A stretch of DNA of 47,812 nucleotides from a candidate division Zixibacteria bacterium SM23_73_2 (GTDB taxonomy: Bacteria > Zixibacteria > MSB-5A5 > SM23-73-2), in contig LJUW01000010.1 in the NCBI GenBank assembly GCA_001304315.1, forward strand, positions 1 through 47,812, given 5' to 3'. The notes beneath the pieces were generated by a model. That model was not told the DNA's origin, ran no database searches, and worked only from the letters and a program-made list of their open reading frames with translations. Shown here piece after piece: positions 17,886-27,303 of the stretch (positions are counted from its first letter, which is position 1; each line of letters begins with the position of its first letter). The position numbers and the translations under genes were made by a program.

Positions 17886-19547
17886 ATGCGTAAAAAATTT
17901 CTTTCTGAAAGGAAAAAACTTCTCTCATATGAAAGGGGGACTTTTTTTAAGAAAAAATTCAAATTAAGAATAGCTTTGGGTTTTCCCAACAGTTATGAAC
18001 TGGGGATGTCCAATCTCGGATTTCTTACCATATATAAACTTTTAAATCAGATAGATGAGGTTTTCTGCGAGAGGTTTTTTCTCTTTGACAAAAAAGAATC
18101 CGGGGAAGTTAAAACCATGGAATCGAACCTTCCTTTGAGTCATTTTTCAATCATAGCTTTCTCTGTTGCTTATGAGCTGGACTATCTCAATATTTTAAAA
18201 ATACTTAAACTTTCCGGGATTCCTTTAAAAAGCGAGCAAAGGGATAAAAGATCGCCTCTGGTTGTAGCCGGGGGAGTAGCTGTATCTTTAAATCCGGAGA
18301 CTGTGGCGGACTTTTTCGACTGTCTTTTTATCGGAGAATCAGAGGATTTGATCTTGGAATTTATCAGTGAATATCTCCGGTTATCAAAGAAAAAAACATC
18401 CAAAGAGAGGATGTTTTTTTGCTTTTCGCAGATACCCGGAATCTACGTTCCGGGATTCTATAAACCTGAATATGACCAGAGAGGATGGGTAACGGATATA
18501 AAAGCAGAGGGAGGAGTTCCTCAAACAATAAAAAAAAGAAAAGTCGAACTTGGATCGATTCAGACTCACTCCCCGATTATCACGCCCTTTTCCCATTTTC
18601 AAAAGTCTTTTTTAGTGGAGGTAGGAAGAGGATGCTCCCGGGGATGCAGGTTCTGCGCAGCAGGATTTTTATACCGACCCACAAGGTTTCATACCCAGGA
18701 TAACCTATTGAACCAGATACGATCCTATGCCCAGAACACAAAAAGGATCGGGCTGGTCGGCTCTCTGGTCTCCGATTTTCCCAGGTTAGAGGAACTTTGT
18801 TCTCAGATTTATGAAAAGGGATTAGAGATTCAGATATCCTCCTTTCGAGTGGATAAGGTAAAAAGAGAGCTTCTTCAGATACTGGTAAGGTCCGGGATCA
18901 AAACCCTGACCATAGCACCGGAGGTTGGTTCGGATAAAATGTGGAGGGTAATAAACAAGAAGATCTCAAGAGAGGATGTTCTGAGGTCAGTTGAGATTGC
19001 AAAGGATATGGGAGTAAGAAAGCTGAAACTCTATTTTATCGTGGGGCTGCCCTGGGAGAATCAAGAGGATATTCAAGCGATCTTAGAGTTGGTATCTGAT
19101 ATACACAAAATTTACAGAAAATTCGGAAGGATAACCCTTTCGGTCAACCCTTTTATACCCAAGCCAAACACACCCTTTCAGTGGGCAGGCATGAACCCAG
19201 AGCTTAAGCTAAAAGAAAAACTTCAGACCATCCTGAATAAGGTCAAAACCCTCCCCGGAGTTTCCTTTGAGAAAAAAAGCATAAGGGAAGCAACCTTTCA
19301 GGGAATATTATCTTTGGGCAACCGAAGAGTAGGAGAGGCTTTGTATTATCGGACAGTTGAGGGTTTGAATTTCAACAAATTGTGGAAAAAGGTAGGAGTT
19401 GATTTTGATTTCTTTGTTTTAGAAAATAAAAATCTTTCTTTGTTTTTTCCATGGGATATGATTGACACGGGTATAAAGAAGGAATTTTTGAAAGGGGAGT
19501 ACAGGAGGGCTGAAAAGGAGGCAAACATAAATAAATTAAAAATTTAA
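17886..19547 (+). CDS. B12-binding-like N-terminus / radical SAM family protein (resembles the uncharacterised TIGR03960-like group)
   Basis: 'IALGFPNSYELGMSNLGFLTIYKLLN', radical SAM 'GRGCSRGCRFCAAGFLYRPTR' (CxxxCxxC), C-terminal 'FPWDMIDTGIKKEFLKGEYRRA'. Confidence 0.8.
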   Translation: MRKKFLSERKKLLSYERGTFFKKKFKLRIALGFPNSYELGMSNLGFLTIYKLLNQIDEVFCERFFLFDKKESGEVKTMESNLPLSHFSIIAFSVAYELDYLNILKILKLSGIPLKSEQRDKRSPLVVAGGVAVSLNPETVADFFDCLFIGESEDLILEFISEYLRLSKKKTSKERMFFCFSQIPGIYVPGFYKPEYDQRGWVTDIKAEGGVPQTIKKRKVELGSIQTHSPIITPFSHFQKSFLVEVGRGCSRGCRFCAAGFLYRPTRFHTQDNLLNQIRSYAQNTKRIGLVGSLVSDFPRLEELCSQIYEKGLEIQISSFRVDKVKRELLQILVRSGIKTLTIAPEVGSDKMWRVINKKISREDVLRSVEIAKDMGVRKLKLYFIVGLPWENQEDIQAILELVSDIHKIYRKFGRITLSVNPFIPKPNTPFQWAGMNPELKLKEKLQTILNKVKTLPGVSFEKKSIREATFQGILSLGNRRVGEALYYRTVEGLNFNKLWKKVGVDFDFFVLENKNLSLFFPWDMIDTGIKKEFLKGEYRRAEKEANINKLKI

Positions 19548-19621
19548 AAAGAAAATTTAAAAATTACTCTACACCTTTGTATGTTTTACACATCATTTAG
19601 GGCTGTTGTTCAACCCCATTG

Positions 19622-19750
19622 TGTCATTCTGACTCCCGCTAACAGCGGGGGGAAGAATCCCATTTACGAATCATTCTTCGAATTTCCTACAAAATAAAAG
19701 ACCCTTCACTTCGTTTCCCGGCCCGACCGCCAGGGACAGGCAGGGTGACA
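19622..19750. repeat. Dispersed-repeat / MITE-like palindromic intergenic element
   Basis: Imperfect terminal inverted repeats TGTCATTCTG (19622-) and CAGGGTGACA (-19750); 'GGAAGAATCC' and 'AAGACCCTTCACTTCG' blocks; nested CCCGCT-AAC-AGCGGG palindrome (19635-19649) and CCAGGGACAGGCAGG block. Confidence 0.6.
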
Positions 19751-19834
19751 TTTGTAGACTTCGGCAACATCCCCATTTAATAACTTGTGATAAGTAAATC
19801 TTAAGATCTATTGTATGGATTTGGAAAAAATAAA

Positions 19835-19863
19835 AAAAACCATCCATAATCTGGATGGTTTTT
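19835..19863 (-). terminator. Rho-independent terminator of rpmB (AT-rich, possibly bidirectional)
   Basis: 12-bp perfect stem AAAAACCATCCA-TAATC-TGGATGGTTTTT just past the rpmB stop. Confidence 0.85.
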
Positions 19864-19883
19864 AAAAATTTTTGGATATTTTT

Positions 19884-20075
19884 TTAAGCAACCTTTTGGA
19901 CCTTCCCGGCTTTAAGGCATGAGGTGCAGACGTAGATGGTTTTTCTTTTCCCGTTGATGGTGACCTTAACCCTTTGCAGATTGGGGGACCACCTGCGTTT
20001 GCTCAGGTTATGAGCATGAGAGATATTATGTCCGAACAAAGGTTTTTTCCCGCAGATTTCACATACTTTAGCCAT
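19884..20075 (-). CDS. rpmB: 50S ribosomal protein L28
   Basis: 'MAKVCEICGKKPLFGHNISHAHNLSKRRWSPNLQRVKV...YVCTSCLKAGKV'; two CxxC pairs; RBS GAGGAGGAGG. Confidence 0.97.
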   Translation of the reverse strand: MAKVCEICGKKPLFGHNISHAHNLSKRRWSPNLQRVKVTINGKRKTIYVCTSCLKAGKVQKVA

Positions 20076-20120
20076 TTTATCCTCCTCCTCGGATTACTCC
20101 AAGTATACGAACCTTAGGAT

Positions 20121-20148
20121 ATTATAATTAATAATTTTTGGAGAGCAA
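20121..20148 (-). promoter_or_regulatory. Putative sigma70-type promoter of rpmB
   Basis: Minus strand TTGCTC (20148-20143), 16 bp, TATAAT (20126-20121), upstream of rpmB. Confidence 0.55.
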
Positions 20149-20406
20149 GGGAAATTACAAAAGGATAAAAAACACCAAAAGGATTTTGTTTGATTGATAT
20201 AAAAGTTAAGTTTAAAAAGATTAGTGCCATGCCATGGAATGGTAGTAGAATTGATTTCCTTATGTTTTATCTGTTATCTGTTTTTCAAGGGTGAACTTTT
20301 TTGTAAAAAACTCAATATTGAAATTTCTTAAGCCTCTATTATTATAACATTTTTTAAATTTCTTAAGCTTGATTCAGGTCGATAACATATATAAGGCTCA
20401 TTTTTG

Positions 20407-20436
20407 TTGACTTTTATCTTTGTTACAGTATATTCT
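20407..20436 (+). promoter_or_regulatory. Putative sigma70-type promoter of the glycan gene set
   Basis: TTGACT (20407-20412), 18 bp, TATTCT (20431-20436), 45 bp before the GT2 start. Confidence 0.5.
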
Positions 20437-20480
20437 ATTGAAGGTTATAGATTTGATGTGAAGATTTAAAAGAATAAGCT

Positions 20481-21416
20481 ATGGAGCAATTAAAGGATGA
20501 AAAAAGATTGAAGGTTTCGGTTATCGTGCCGGCCTACAATGAGATGGAAAACGTTCCTATTCTGGTGGAAAAGTTTGCTGAGATGCTTGAAAGATCCAAG
20601 TTGAAAGCCGAGTTAGTGCTGGTGAATGATGGTTCCACTGACAGGACTTTGGAGAAGGCAAAAGATTGTGAGAAAAAATATCCTTTCCTGAAAGTTGTGT
20701 CTCATCGCACCAACAGGGGGATAACCGATTCCCTTTTGACCGGTTTTGAAAATTCAAGGGGTGAGATTTTCACCTTCTGGCCAGCTGATTTGCAATATCT
20801 GCCTGAGGACATTCCCAAAATGATTGAAAAAATAGATGAGGGCTTCGATGTGGTCTGCGGGTGGAAGCAGGGGAAATATTCAAAGAGATTTGTCTCTTTG
20901 GTTTACAATTGGCTCTCTCAAAAACTTTTTAAGGTAGAAGTGCACGATCTGAACTCGGTGAAAGCCTTCAGAAAAGAGATAGTCAAGGAGATTCCGATTT
21001 TGAGAAAGGACTGGCATCGTTACATGGTGGTTATGTCCGCGGAGAAAGGATTTAGAATCGGCGAGGTTAAAATTCCTCTCTACCCCAGAAAACACGGGGA
21101 GTCCAAATTCGGCTTCTGGAGAATACCCATAGGATTCTTTGATCTTTTAAGCGTTAAATTTCAACTCTCATTTATTAAAAAGCCTTTGCTTTTCTTCGGC
21201 TCCCTGGGGGTGGGGCTTTTCCTTTTGGGAATACTTTTGGGAGTTGTGGCAGTATTTTTAAGGATCGTCTTCAATCAGGGATTAAGACCCCTTTTGTATC
21301 TAGTGATTCTTTGTATCTTGTCCGGGATATCGTTTTTTGGCCTGGGCTTTTTAGCTGAGACCATCGCTAATCTGAAGCAGGATATCGAGGAGGTTAAGCA
21401 TAGACTTAAGGAATAA
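20481..21416 (+). CDS. Family 2 glycosyltransferase with two C-terminal TM helices (DPM1/GtrB-like)
   Basis: 'VSVIVPAYNEMENVPILVEKF', 'LVNDGSTDRTLE', 'FWPADLQYLPEDIPKMI'; C-terminal hydrophobic pair. Confidence 0.88.
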   Translation: MEQLKDEKRLKVSVIVPAYNEMENVPILVEKFAEMLERSKLKAELVLVNDGSTDRTLEKAKDCEKKYPFLKVVSHRTNRGITDSLLTGFENSRGEIFTFWPADLQYLPEDIPKMIEKIDEGFDVVCGWKQGKYSKRFVSLVYNWLSQKLFKVEVHDLNSVKAFRKEIVKEIPILRKDWHRYMVVMSAEKGFRIGEVKIPLYPRKHGESKFGFWRIPIGFFDLLSVKFQLSFIKKPLLFFGSLGVGLFLLGILLGVVAVFLRIVFNQGLRPLLYLVILCILSGISFFGLGFLAETIANLKQDIEEVKHRLKE

Positions 21417-21489
21417 AACGCCTTTTTTCGTAGTGTATTTATTATCTCAAGGTGGGTAGGTGCTTTAGCTTAAAACGACGTTTTTAACC

Positions 21490-22701
21490 GTGATGAGAAC
21501 AGAAAAGAACTGGAAGGTTCTGGTTACAGACGGAGATGCCCTTCACTCCCTGGCAATAACCAGGTCATTAGGCTCAAAAGGGATGAGGGTAGCTGTGGCT
21601 TCCCACCGAAGGGTTTTCTCCCTTTCCTTTTACTCCAAATTCTGCAGAAAGAGATTAGTCTATCCTGATCCAGAGAAAAAGAAAGAGGAGTTTGTCAAAT
21701 TCCTTTTGGATGAGCTTAAAAGAGGCGGTTATGATATATTGCTGCCGGTACGTTCCACAGTTACTCCGGTGGTGGCAGAATACAAGGAGAAGCTCAGCCG
21801 GTACACAAATTTCGTTATTCCCTCCAAGGAATCGATGGAGGCAGCTAACAACAAGGAGAAGACTTTCAAATTCGCTGATAAAATCGGGATACCCATCCCC
21901 AGAACGTTTTATCCTGAGAACCTGGACCAGGTGGAATCATCAGCAAAACAGCTGAGTTTTCCGGTGGTGGTTAAAGCATCCCACGGTGCTGGATCAAGAG
22001 GAGTTTTTTATATCAACTCAAAGCAAAAGCTCATAGATTTTTTCGGTGATTACTTTTCCACAGGAGAGCCCCAAAAAGGCAGTCGCTCGATGGTTCAGGA
22101 GCTGATACGGGGATTCGGTTGCGGTTTTTTTTCCATTTTCGACGGAGGAGAACCCAGGGCAATCTTTATGCACCGAAGGATCAGGGAGTACCCCATAACC
22201 GGGGGACCCAGTACCGTGGCGGAAAGCTATTACCACCCCAGATTAAAAGAGTTAGGTCTGAAGCTTCTGAGGGAGTTGAACTGGGAAGGAGTTGCCATGG
22301 GGGAATTCAAATTTGACCAGAGGGACAAAGAGTTCAAGCTCATGGAGATAAATCCCAAGTTCTGGGGATCTTTGAACTTGGCAATCGCCTCCGGGGTGGA
22401 CTTTCCCTATCTTTTCTGTTTACAGGCGATGAACCAGAAATACAAGCCGGTTTTCGAATATAAAAAAGGGGTTAAATTCAGATGGTTGTTTCCCGGGGAT
22501 TTCATGCATCTTTTAGCCCATTGTGGATTCTCTTTAGATTTTTATAAAGATTTCTTCGACTCAAACGTTTGCTACGACATCTCTTTATCAGACATAAAAC
22601 CCAATATCTTGGAGCTTTTTTTGGTTGCCGGATATTTCATCCAAAACAAAGGAAAGATCAGGTATCCCCAGGGAAAACCCTTAGATCAAAGGAAGCTTTA
22701 G
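21490..22701 (+). CDS. ATP-grasp domain protein (carbamoyl-phosphate-synthase-like)
   Basis: 'VLVTDGDALHSLAITRSLGSKGMRVAVAS', 'FPVVVKASHGAGSRGVFYI', 'GEFKFDQRDKEFKLMEINPKFWGSLNLAIASG'. GTG 21490 or ATG 21493. Confidence 0.85.
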   Translation: MMRTEKNWKVLVTDGDALHSLAITRSLGSKGMRVAVASHRRVFSLSFYSKFCRKRLVYPDPEKKKEEFVKFLLDELKRGGYDILLPVRSTVTPVVAEYKEKLSRYTNFVIPSKESMEAANNKEKTFKFADKIGIPIPRTFYPENLDQVESSAKQLSFPVVVKASHGAGSRGVFYINSKQKLIDFFGDYFSTGEPQKGSRSMVQELIRGFGCGFFSIFDGGEPRAIFMHRRIREYPITGGPSTVAESYYHPRLKELGLKLLRELNWEGVAMGEFKFDQRDKEFKLMEINPKFWGSLNLAIASGVDFPYLFCLQAMNQKYKPVFEYKKGVKFRWLFPGDFMHLLAHCGFSLDFYKDFFDSNVCYDISLSDIKPNILELFLVAGYFIQNKGKIRYPQGKPLDQRKL

Positions 22702-22717
22702 CCTGAAAGGATTTTTG

Positions 22718-23371
22718 ATGGAAGATAGTGATGACCTATATATCGATCTGCACATACATTCCTGTTATTCTAAAGATTCCTACCAGAGTCCAGAAAAGAT
22801 AATAAAGGTCAGTAAAAAGAAGGGTCTTTCAGCCATCGCTGTAGTCGATCATAATACCATTAAGGGAGGATTGAAGGCCAAAGAGAAGAACAAAAGCGAT
22901 CTGGAGATCATAGTTGGAATAGAGATAAAAACTGAGTTTGGGGATGTGGTGGGTCTTTTTCTGGAAAAGGAGATTTGTACTAAAAATTTTTTTATCCTGG
23001 TTGAGAAGATAAAAGAACAAGGGGGATTGGTGGTTTTGCCTCATCCCTTTAAAAAGCATAAACTGGAGAAAAGATTTCTGGAAAAGATAGACTTAGTAGA
23101 GGTGTTTAACAGCAGGGTGAAGGAGAGCCTAAACCAAAAAGCAGAAGATCTGGCTTTCAAACTTTCCTTACCACAGGTAGCGGGCAGCGATGCCCATTTT
23201 CCTTGGGAGATAGGTAGGGGGATGTTTAAAATGAGAAAGCCCCCAGGTTCAGTAAGCCTGAAGGAAGCTTTGCTTCACCATGAAAAAGAGATCATAAGAA
23301 AACCCTCGAGTTTTCTGTGGGTAGCTCTGAGCCAGGGTATAAAATACTCCAGAAAGGCAAAAATCATATAA
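22718..23371 (+). CDS. PHP-domain metal-dependent phosphoesterase
   Basis: 'DLHIHSCYSKDSYQSPEKIIKVSKKKGLSAIAVVDHNTIKGG', 'LPHPFKKHK', 'AGSDAHFPWEIG'. Confidence 0.85.
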   Translation: MEDSDDLYIDLHIHSCYSKDSYQSPEKIIKVSKKKGLSAIAVVDHNTIKGGLKAKEKNKSDLEIIVGIEIKTEFGDVVGLFLEKEICTKNFFILVEKIKEQGGLVVLPHPFKKHKLEKRFLEKIDLVEVFNSRVKESLNQKAEDLAFKLSLPQVAGSDAHFPWEIGRGMFKMRKPPGSVSLKEALLHHEKEIIRKPSSFLWVALSQGIKYSRKAKII

Positions 23372-23375
23372 GATA

Positions 23376-25166
23376 ATGAGAATCTGGTTGTACATAGACT
23401 CCTCCTCAAAATATAAATCCAGGATAAAATATGTTTTCGATTTGTTCTTTTCCATATTTGGTTTGAATTGTAATTACCTGGAATCTCTGAAAAAGGGGGA
23501 ATCAGCTTTTGAAGAGGATGATCTTTTTATAGCTTACGATAAACCGGAGAATTTGCCCTCTTTAAAAATATTTTGTGAGGGTAAAGTTGACCTTTTCTTT
23601 TTGGTTGATCTTTTTTCCCAGGTGTTTGAGATCGGTTCTAATCCCTCCCTTAAGCAGCTGAAGAAAAAGGATTCTGATTTTACCATCCCGGTAATTTTCG
23701 CTTACCCGGCTTCCGGGGAAAGCGAGATTTATTCTATGGAAACAGAAGACGGGGAGAACTTTTCGGGAATAACTTGGAAAGAGGAAAAGGGAATAATCGA
23801 AGCAGTTTTTTTTGTTGATATTTTTGCCTCATCTTTTTACTTTATATCTTTGCAGGAGGAGATCCACTCAGGTAAAAAGGACAAGCACAAAAGATTCAAA
23901 GCCGAGTTCAGCTTCAGAGGGGACAAAAACTTAATCGATTATCCTATAGTCAACTGTTACTTTAAACTTTTTTATGATCTGATTCGCAAACGATATTCAA
24001 ATCGCAATCTGCCCCTGTTAAGAAAATCTTTCTGGCCCAATGGTTCTTCTCTGGCTGTTGTTTTAACCCATGATGTGGATATCCTGGAGAAGTGGTTTTT
24101 ATACTCTCTTTATCGTGCGTTCCAACTACTCTTAAGGGGTAAAATTGGCTTTTTTTTCCTTTTGCTGAAGAATATCTTTAAGTCTATTCTTGCTGGTGAG
24201 AATCCGGCATACTCATTTGAGTTAATAAAAAATATGGAAAGGCAATTCGATTTCGATTCGACTTTTTTCTTTCTGGCTGGTAAACCGAGCCTGAAATCTT
24301 TTTTAAATACGGATATCACCTACGATATAACTAATCCCAGAATCAAAACTGTTGTCGAGGATTTTGAATCAAATTCCGGTGAGGTGGGCTTGCATGGGAG
24401 TTATCATTCGGCATTCGATCAGGGGAAAATGCAGGAGGAGAAAAAACTCCTGGAGAGTATCTGCGGGGATTCCCTGAAAGGCATAAGACAACATTTCTTA
24501 AGGTTTGATTTGCCCAATACCTGGTATATTCAAAAAAAGCTGAATTTCTCTTACGACTGCTCCCTGGGCTATCCCGATGCCAGCGGGTTCAGGTCCGGAC
24601 TGGCTTTTCCTTTTTATCCGTACGATGATTCAAGGGATAAGCTGATTGAGATACTGGAGCTGAATACCAACATAATGGACCAGACCTATGTTAAGTACCA
24701 GGATAAGAGCTTGCAGAATATGGAAAAAAACATTTTGAAGATTCTGGATACCACCGAGGATTGCGGAGGACACGTAACTTTAATCTGGCATACCAATGTG
24801 CTGGATCAGTTTGGTTTTTTTGGTTTTATGGATGTCTATCAAAGGATATTAGAATATATTCATCGAAAAAGATTCTTTGTCGGCTCAGGAGAGGCGATCG
24901 CCGGTTGGTGGATAAAAAGGGGAAATCTTATTTTACGCAGCAGTTTTTGTTCAGGGGATAAAAATTTCTTTTGGGAATATGTATCAAAAAGCCATATAGA
25001 AAAAATAATCCTGGAATTGAATTATACCTCTATGGATCATTATCGGATTCGTGGTGAAGGGGTGGAATTCAAGATAGAGAAAAGAAAGGACTCTGTGTTA
25101 ATACAGCTTTACGATTTGAAACCCGAACAGAGTTTTAAAATCTTTCTGCAGAAAAAAGATGGATAG
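23376..25166 (+). CDS. Large polysaccharide-deacetylase-like (NodB fold) protein with uncharacterised N-terminal region
   Basis: 'LAVVLTHDVDILEKW', 'EVGLHGSYHSAFDQGKMQEEKKLLES', 'YDCSLGYPDASGFRSG', 'HVTLIWHTNVLDQFGF'. Confidence 0.75.
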   Translation: MRIWLYIDSSSKYKSRIKYVFDLFFSIFGLNCNYLESLKKGESAFEEDDLFIAYDKPENLPSLKIFCEGKVDLFFLVDLFSQVFEIGSNPSLKQLKKKDSDFTIPVIFAYPASGESEIYSMETEDGENFSGITWKEEKGIIEAVFFVDIFASSFYFISLQEEIHSGKKDKHKRFKAEFSFRGDKNLIDYPIVNCYFKLFYDLIRKRYSNRNLPLLRKSFWPNGSSLAVVLTHDVDILEKWFLYSLYRAFQLLLRGKIGFFFLLLKNIFKSILAGENPAYSFELIKNMERQFDFDSTFFFLAGKPSLKSFLNTDITYDITNPRIKTVVEDFESNSGEVGLHGSYHSAFDQGKMQEEKKLLESICGDSLKGIRQHFLRFDLPNTWYIQKKLNFSYDCSLGYPDASGFRSGLAFPFYPYDDSRDKLIEILELNTNIMDQTYVKYQDKSLQNMEKNILKILDTTEDCGGHVTLIWHTNVLDQFGFFGFMDVYQRILEYIHRKRFFVGSGEAIAGWWIKRGNLILRSSFCSGDKNFFWEYVSKSHIEKIILELNYTSMDHYRIRGEGVEFKIEKRKDSVLIQLYDLKPEQSFKIFLQKKDG

Positions 25167-26367
25167 AAAATCTAAAATGGTCGAAGGAAAGGTCTTGTTT
25201 TTAGCTCAGTCTTTTGTGAGATTCAAAGATGACATAAGCAGCCACTATCTTTTCAGTCTGGCTAAGCATATATCTAAATCAGGTTTTTCAGTGAAGGTTG
25301 TGGCTCCGCACCAGAGTGGATTAAAAAAAGCTGAGGTAATAGACGGGTTACCCATCTTTCGGTTTCGCTATATGGTAGGTCATTTTGAAAGACTGGCTTA
25401 TACCGGCAATATGTACAAAATGGTAAAGGAGAATCTGATTAACAAATTTATTTTCGTTTTTTTTCTTTTCTTCTTCTTTTTGAAAGCTTATAGGATTTCA
25501 AAAAGTTATGATATCCCGATTGTTCATGCTCACTGGTGGGTTCCCAGTGGGTTGGTCGGATGTCTGGTCAGCATTTTGCTCAAACGTCAACTTTTAGTAA
25601 CTACCCACGGAACGGATTTAAGGATCCTGGACGATTCTAAGATCTTTTCCCTTTTAGCCAGATTCGTTTTTCGCAGAGCTCAATACGTAACGGTTGTTTC
25701 CAGTTTTTTGAAAACCAGGCTTGTTTCCCGACTAAATCTACCGGAGAAAAAAATACTGGTAATACCCATGCCGGTTAACACCCAGAAGATCAAATTCTCC
25801 CCAGGGAGAAAAGAGAATTCTGAAAATGTTATTCTATGTGTTGCACGTTATACCAAGCAGAAAAAGTTAGATGTTCTAATCGGTTCTCTATCTCTTCTTA
25901 AGGAATGGGAAATAGATTTTAAGGCGATTTTTATCGGCGAGGGTCCAGAAAAGGAAAATCTCAAAGAAAAGATAAATGATTTGTCTTTAATGGATAGAAT
26001 AAAGCTTTTGGATCTCATTCCACAGAAGGATTTGAACCACTATTACAATCTCAGCCGGGTGGTGGTTTTGCCCTCGGTGAACGAGGGTTTTGGTCTGGTT
26101 TTGGTCGAGGCGGGACTTTGCAAAAAGACGGTTATAGGCGCTTGTTCAGGAGGGATTCCCGACATAATCGAGGACGGGGTCACCGGCCTTTTGGTTCCCC
26201 CGGATGATTACAGAGCTTTAGCCCATGCGATGAGGAAAATCCTTTCGGATGAAGGTCTGGCGAAAAGATTGGGTGAGAATGCATATCAGCAAGTCTGGAA
26301 AAGGTTTTCCCCTGAAGCTATAACCAGAAGATTTCTTTTTACCTACCGGAAATTAATATGCAATTAA
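25159..26367 (+). CDS. Family 4 glycosyltransferase
   Basis: 'ISKSGFSVKVVAPHQSG', 'VTTHGTDLRIL', 'VVLPSVNEGFGLVLVEAGLCKKTVIGACSGGIPDIIEDGVTGLLVPPDD'. Confidence 0.92.
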   Translation: MDRKSKMVEGKVLFLAQSFVRFKDDISSHYLFSLAKHISKSGFSVKVVAPHQSGLKKAEVIDGLPIFRFRYMVGHFERLAYTGNMYKMVKENLINKFIFVFFLFFFFLKAYRISKSYDIPIVHAHWWVPSGLVGCLVSILLKRQLLVTTHGTDLRILDDSKIFSLLARFVFRRAQYVTVVSSFLKTRLVSRLNLPEKKILVIPMPVNTQKIKFSPGRKENSENVILCVARYTKQKKLDVLIGSLSLLKEWEIDFKAIFIGEGPEKENLKEKINDLSLMDRIKLLDLIPQKDLNHYYNLSRVVVLPSVNEGFGLVLVEAGLCKKTVIGACSGGIPDIIEDGVTGLLVPPDDYRALAHAMRKILSDEGLAKRLGENAYQQVWKRFSPEAITRRFLFTYRKLICN

Positions 26368-27284
26368 AAGATCTTTCTCAAAAAACCTATTTCAAGATCG
26401 GGCAGGCAATAGTCATATTTATTATCTTCTTTTTCTTGATTAAAAGCCTGACAGCCAATTGGAATCAGGTGAAAAGCTACAGCTGGGAGCTGAACTACGT
26501 TTATATCTTTTCATCCTTTCCTGTGGTGATTTTTACCTACGTTCTTCTGGTCTTTATCTGGAAGGAGATTTTGAAAAAATCCGGGTATGATTTGAGTTTC
26601 AAGAAGATGTTTAAAGTCTGGTTTGTATCCAATCTGGGAAGGTATATTCCGGGCAAGGTATGGCAGTTTCTGGGATTCATCTATCTTCTGGAAAAGGAGG
26701 GTGTTCCCAAAAGCAGAAGTTTTTTCATATCCATATTAGCCCAGTCCCTTTCGGTTTTGTCCGGTCTTTTTATAAGTGTTTTGTTTTTAAGGTATGATTT
26801 TTATGAAAGGATATTTGCCCGGAGTTTCTGGCTGAGTTTTTTGTTTTTTTTCTTTTTGTTATGGGTTCTGGTTATCATATTCTATCCCAAGCTTCTGGAC
26901 TGGATTTTGAATCTGGTTTTAAGAATTTTGAAAAGAGAGTCGGTTAGTCTTAATCTGAAAACAAAAAGCATTCTTTTTTATTTTTCATCATATTTCGTTT
27001 GCTGGCTTTTGTTCGGATTTGCTTTCTGGATGTTGGTCATGGGGATAATACCGGTTAGCTTTACTTCATATTTCAACCTGACCGGCGTTTTTGCTGGTGC
27101 TTTCGTTTTGGGATTTTTGGCTTTTTTTGCTCCAGGCGGAATAGGGGTGAGGGAAGGGATTATGGTAGTATTTTTGAGCCTTTATTTTCCTCTACCGGTG
27201 GCTACCCTTATATCCCTTCTGTCCCGGGTCTGGATAACCCTGGCGGAGATATTTTGTTTTTTTGTTGCGATGGTTTGGAGATAG
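26358..27284 (+). CDS. Lysylphosphatidylglycerol synthase TM-region / UPF0104-type flippase-like membrane protein
   Basis: Polytopic; 'WFVSNLGRYIPGKVWQFLGFIYLLEKEGV', 'AFFAPGGIGVREGIMVVFL'. Confidence 0.82.
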   Translation: MQLKDLSQKTYFKIGQAIVIFIIFFFLIKSLTANWNQVKSYSWELNYVYIFSSFPVVIFTYVLLVFIWKEILKKSGYDLSFKKMFKVWFVSNLGRYIPGKVWQFLGFIYLLEKEGVPKSRSFFISILAQSLSVLSGLFISVLFLRYDFYERIFARSFWLSFLFFFFLLWVLVIIFYPKLLDWILNLVLRILKRESVSLNLKTKSILFYFSSYFVCWLLFGFAFWMLVMGIIPVSFTSYFNLTGVFAGAFVLGFLAFFAPGGIGVREGIMVVFLSLYFPLPVATLISLLSRVWITLAEIFCFFVAMVWR

Positions 27285-27303
27285 TATTATATAAGAATTA
27301 GTG

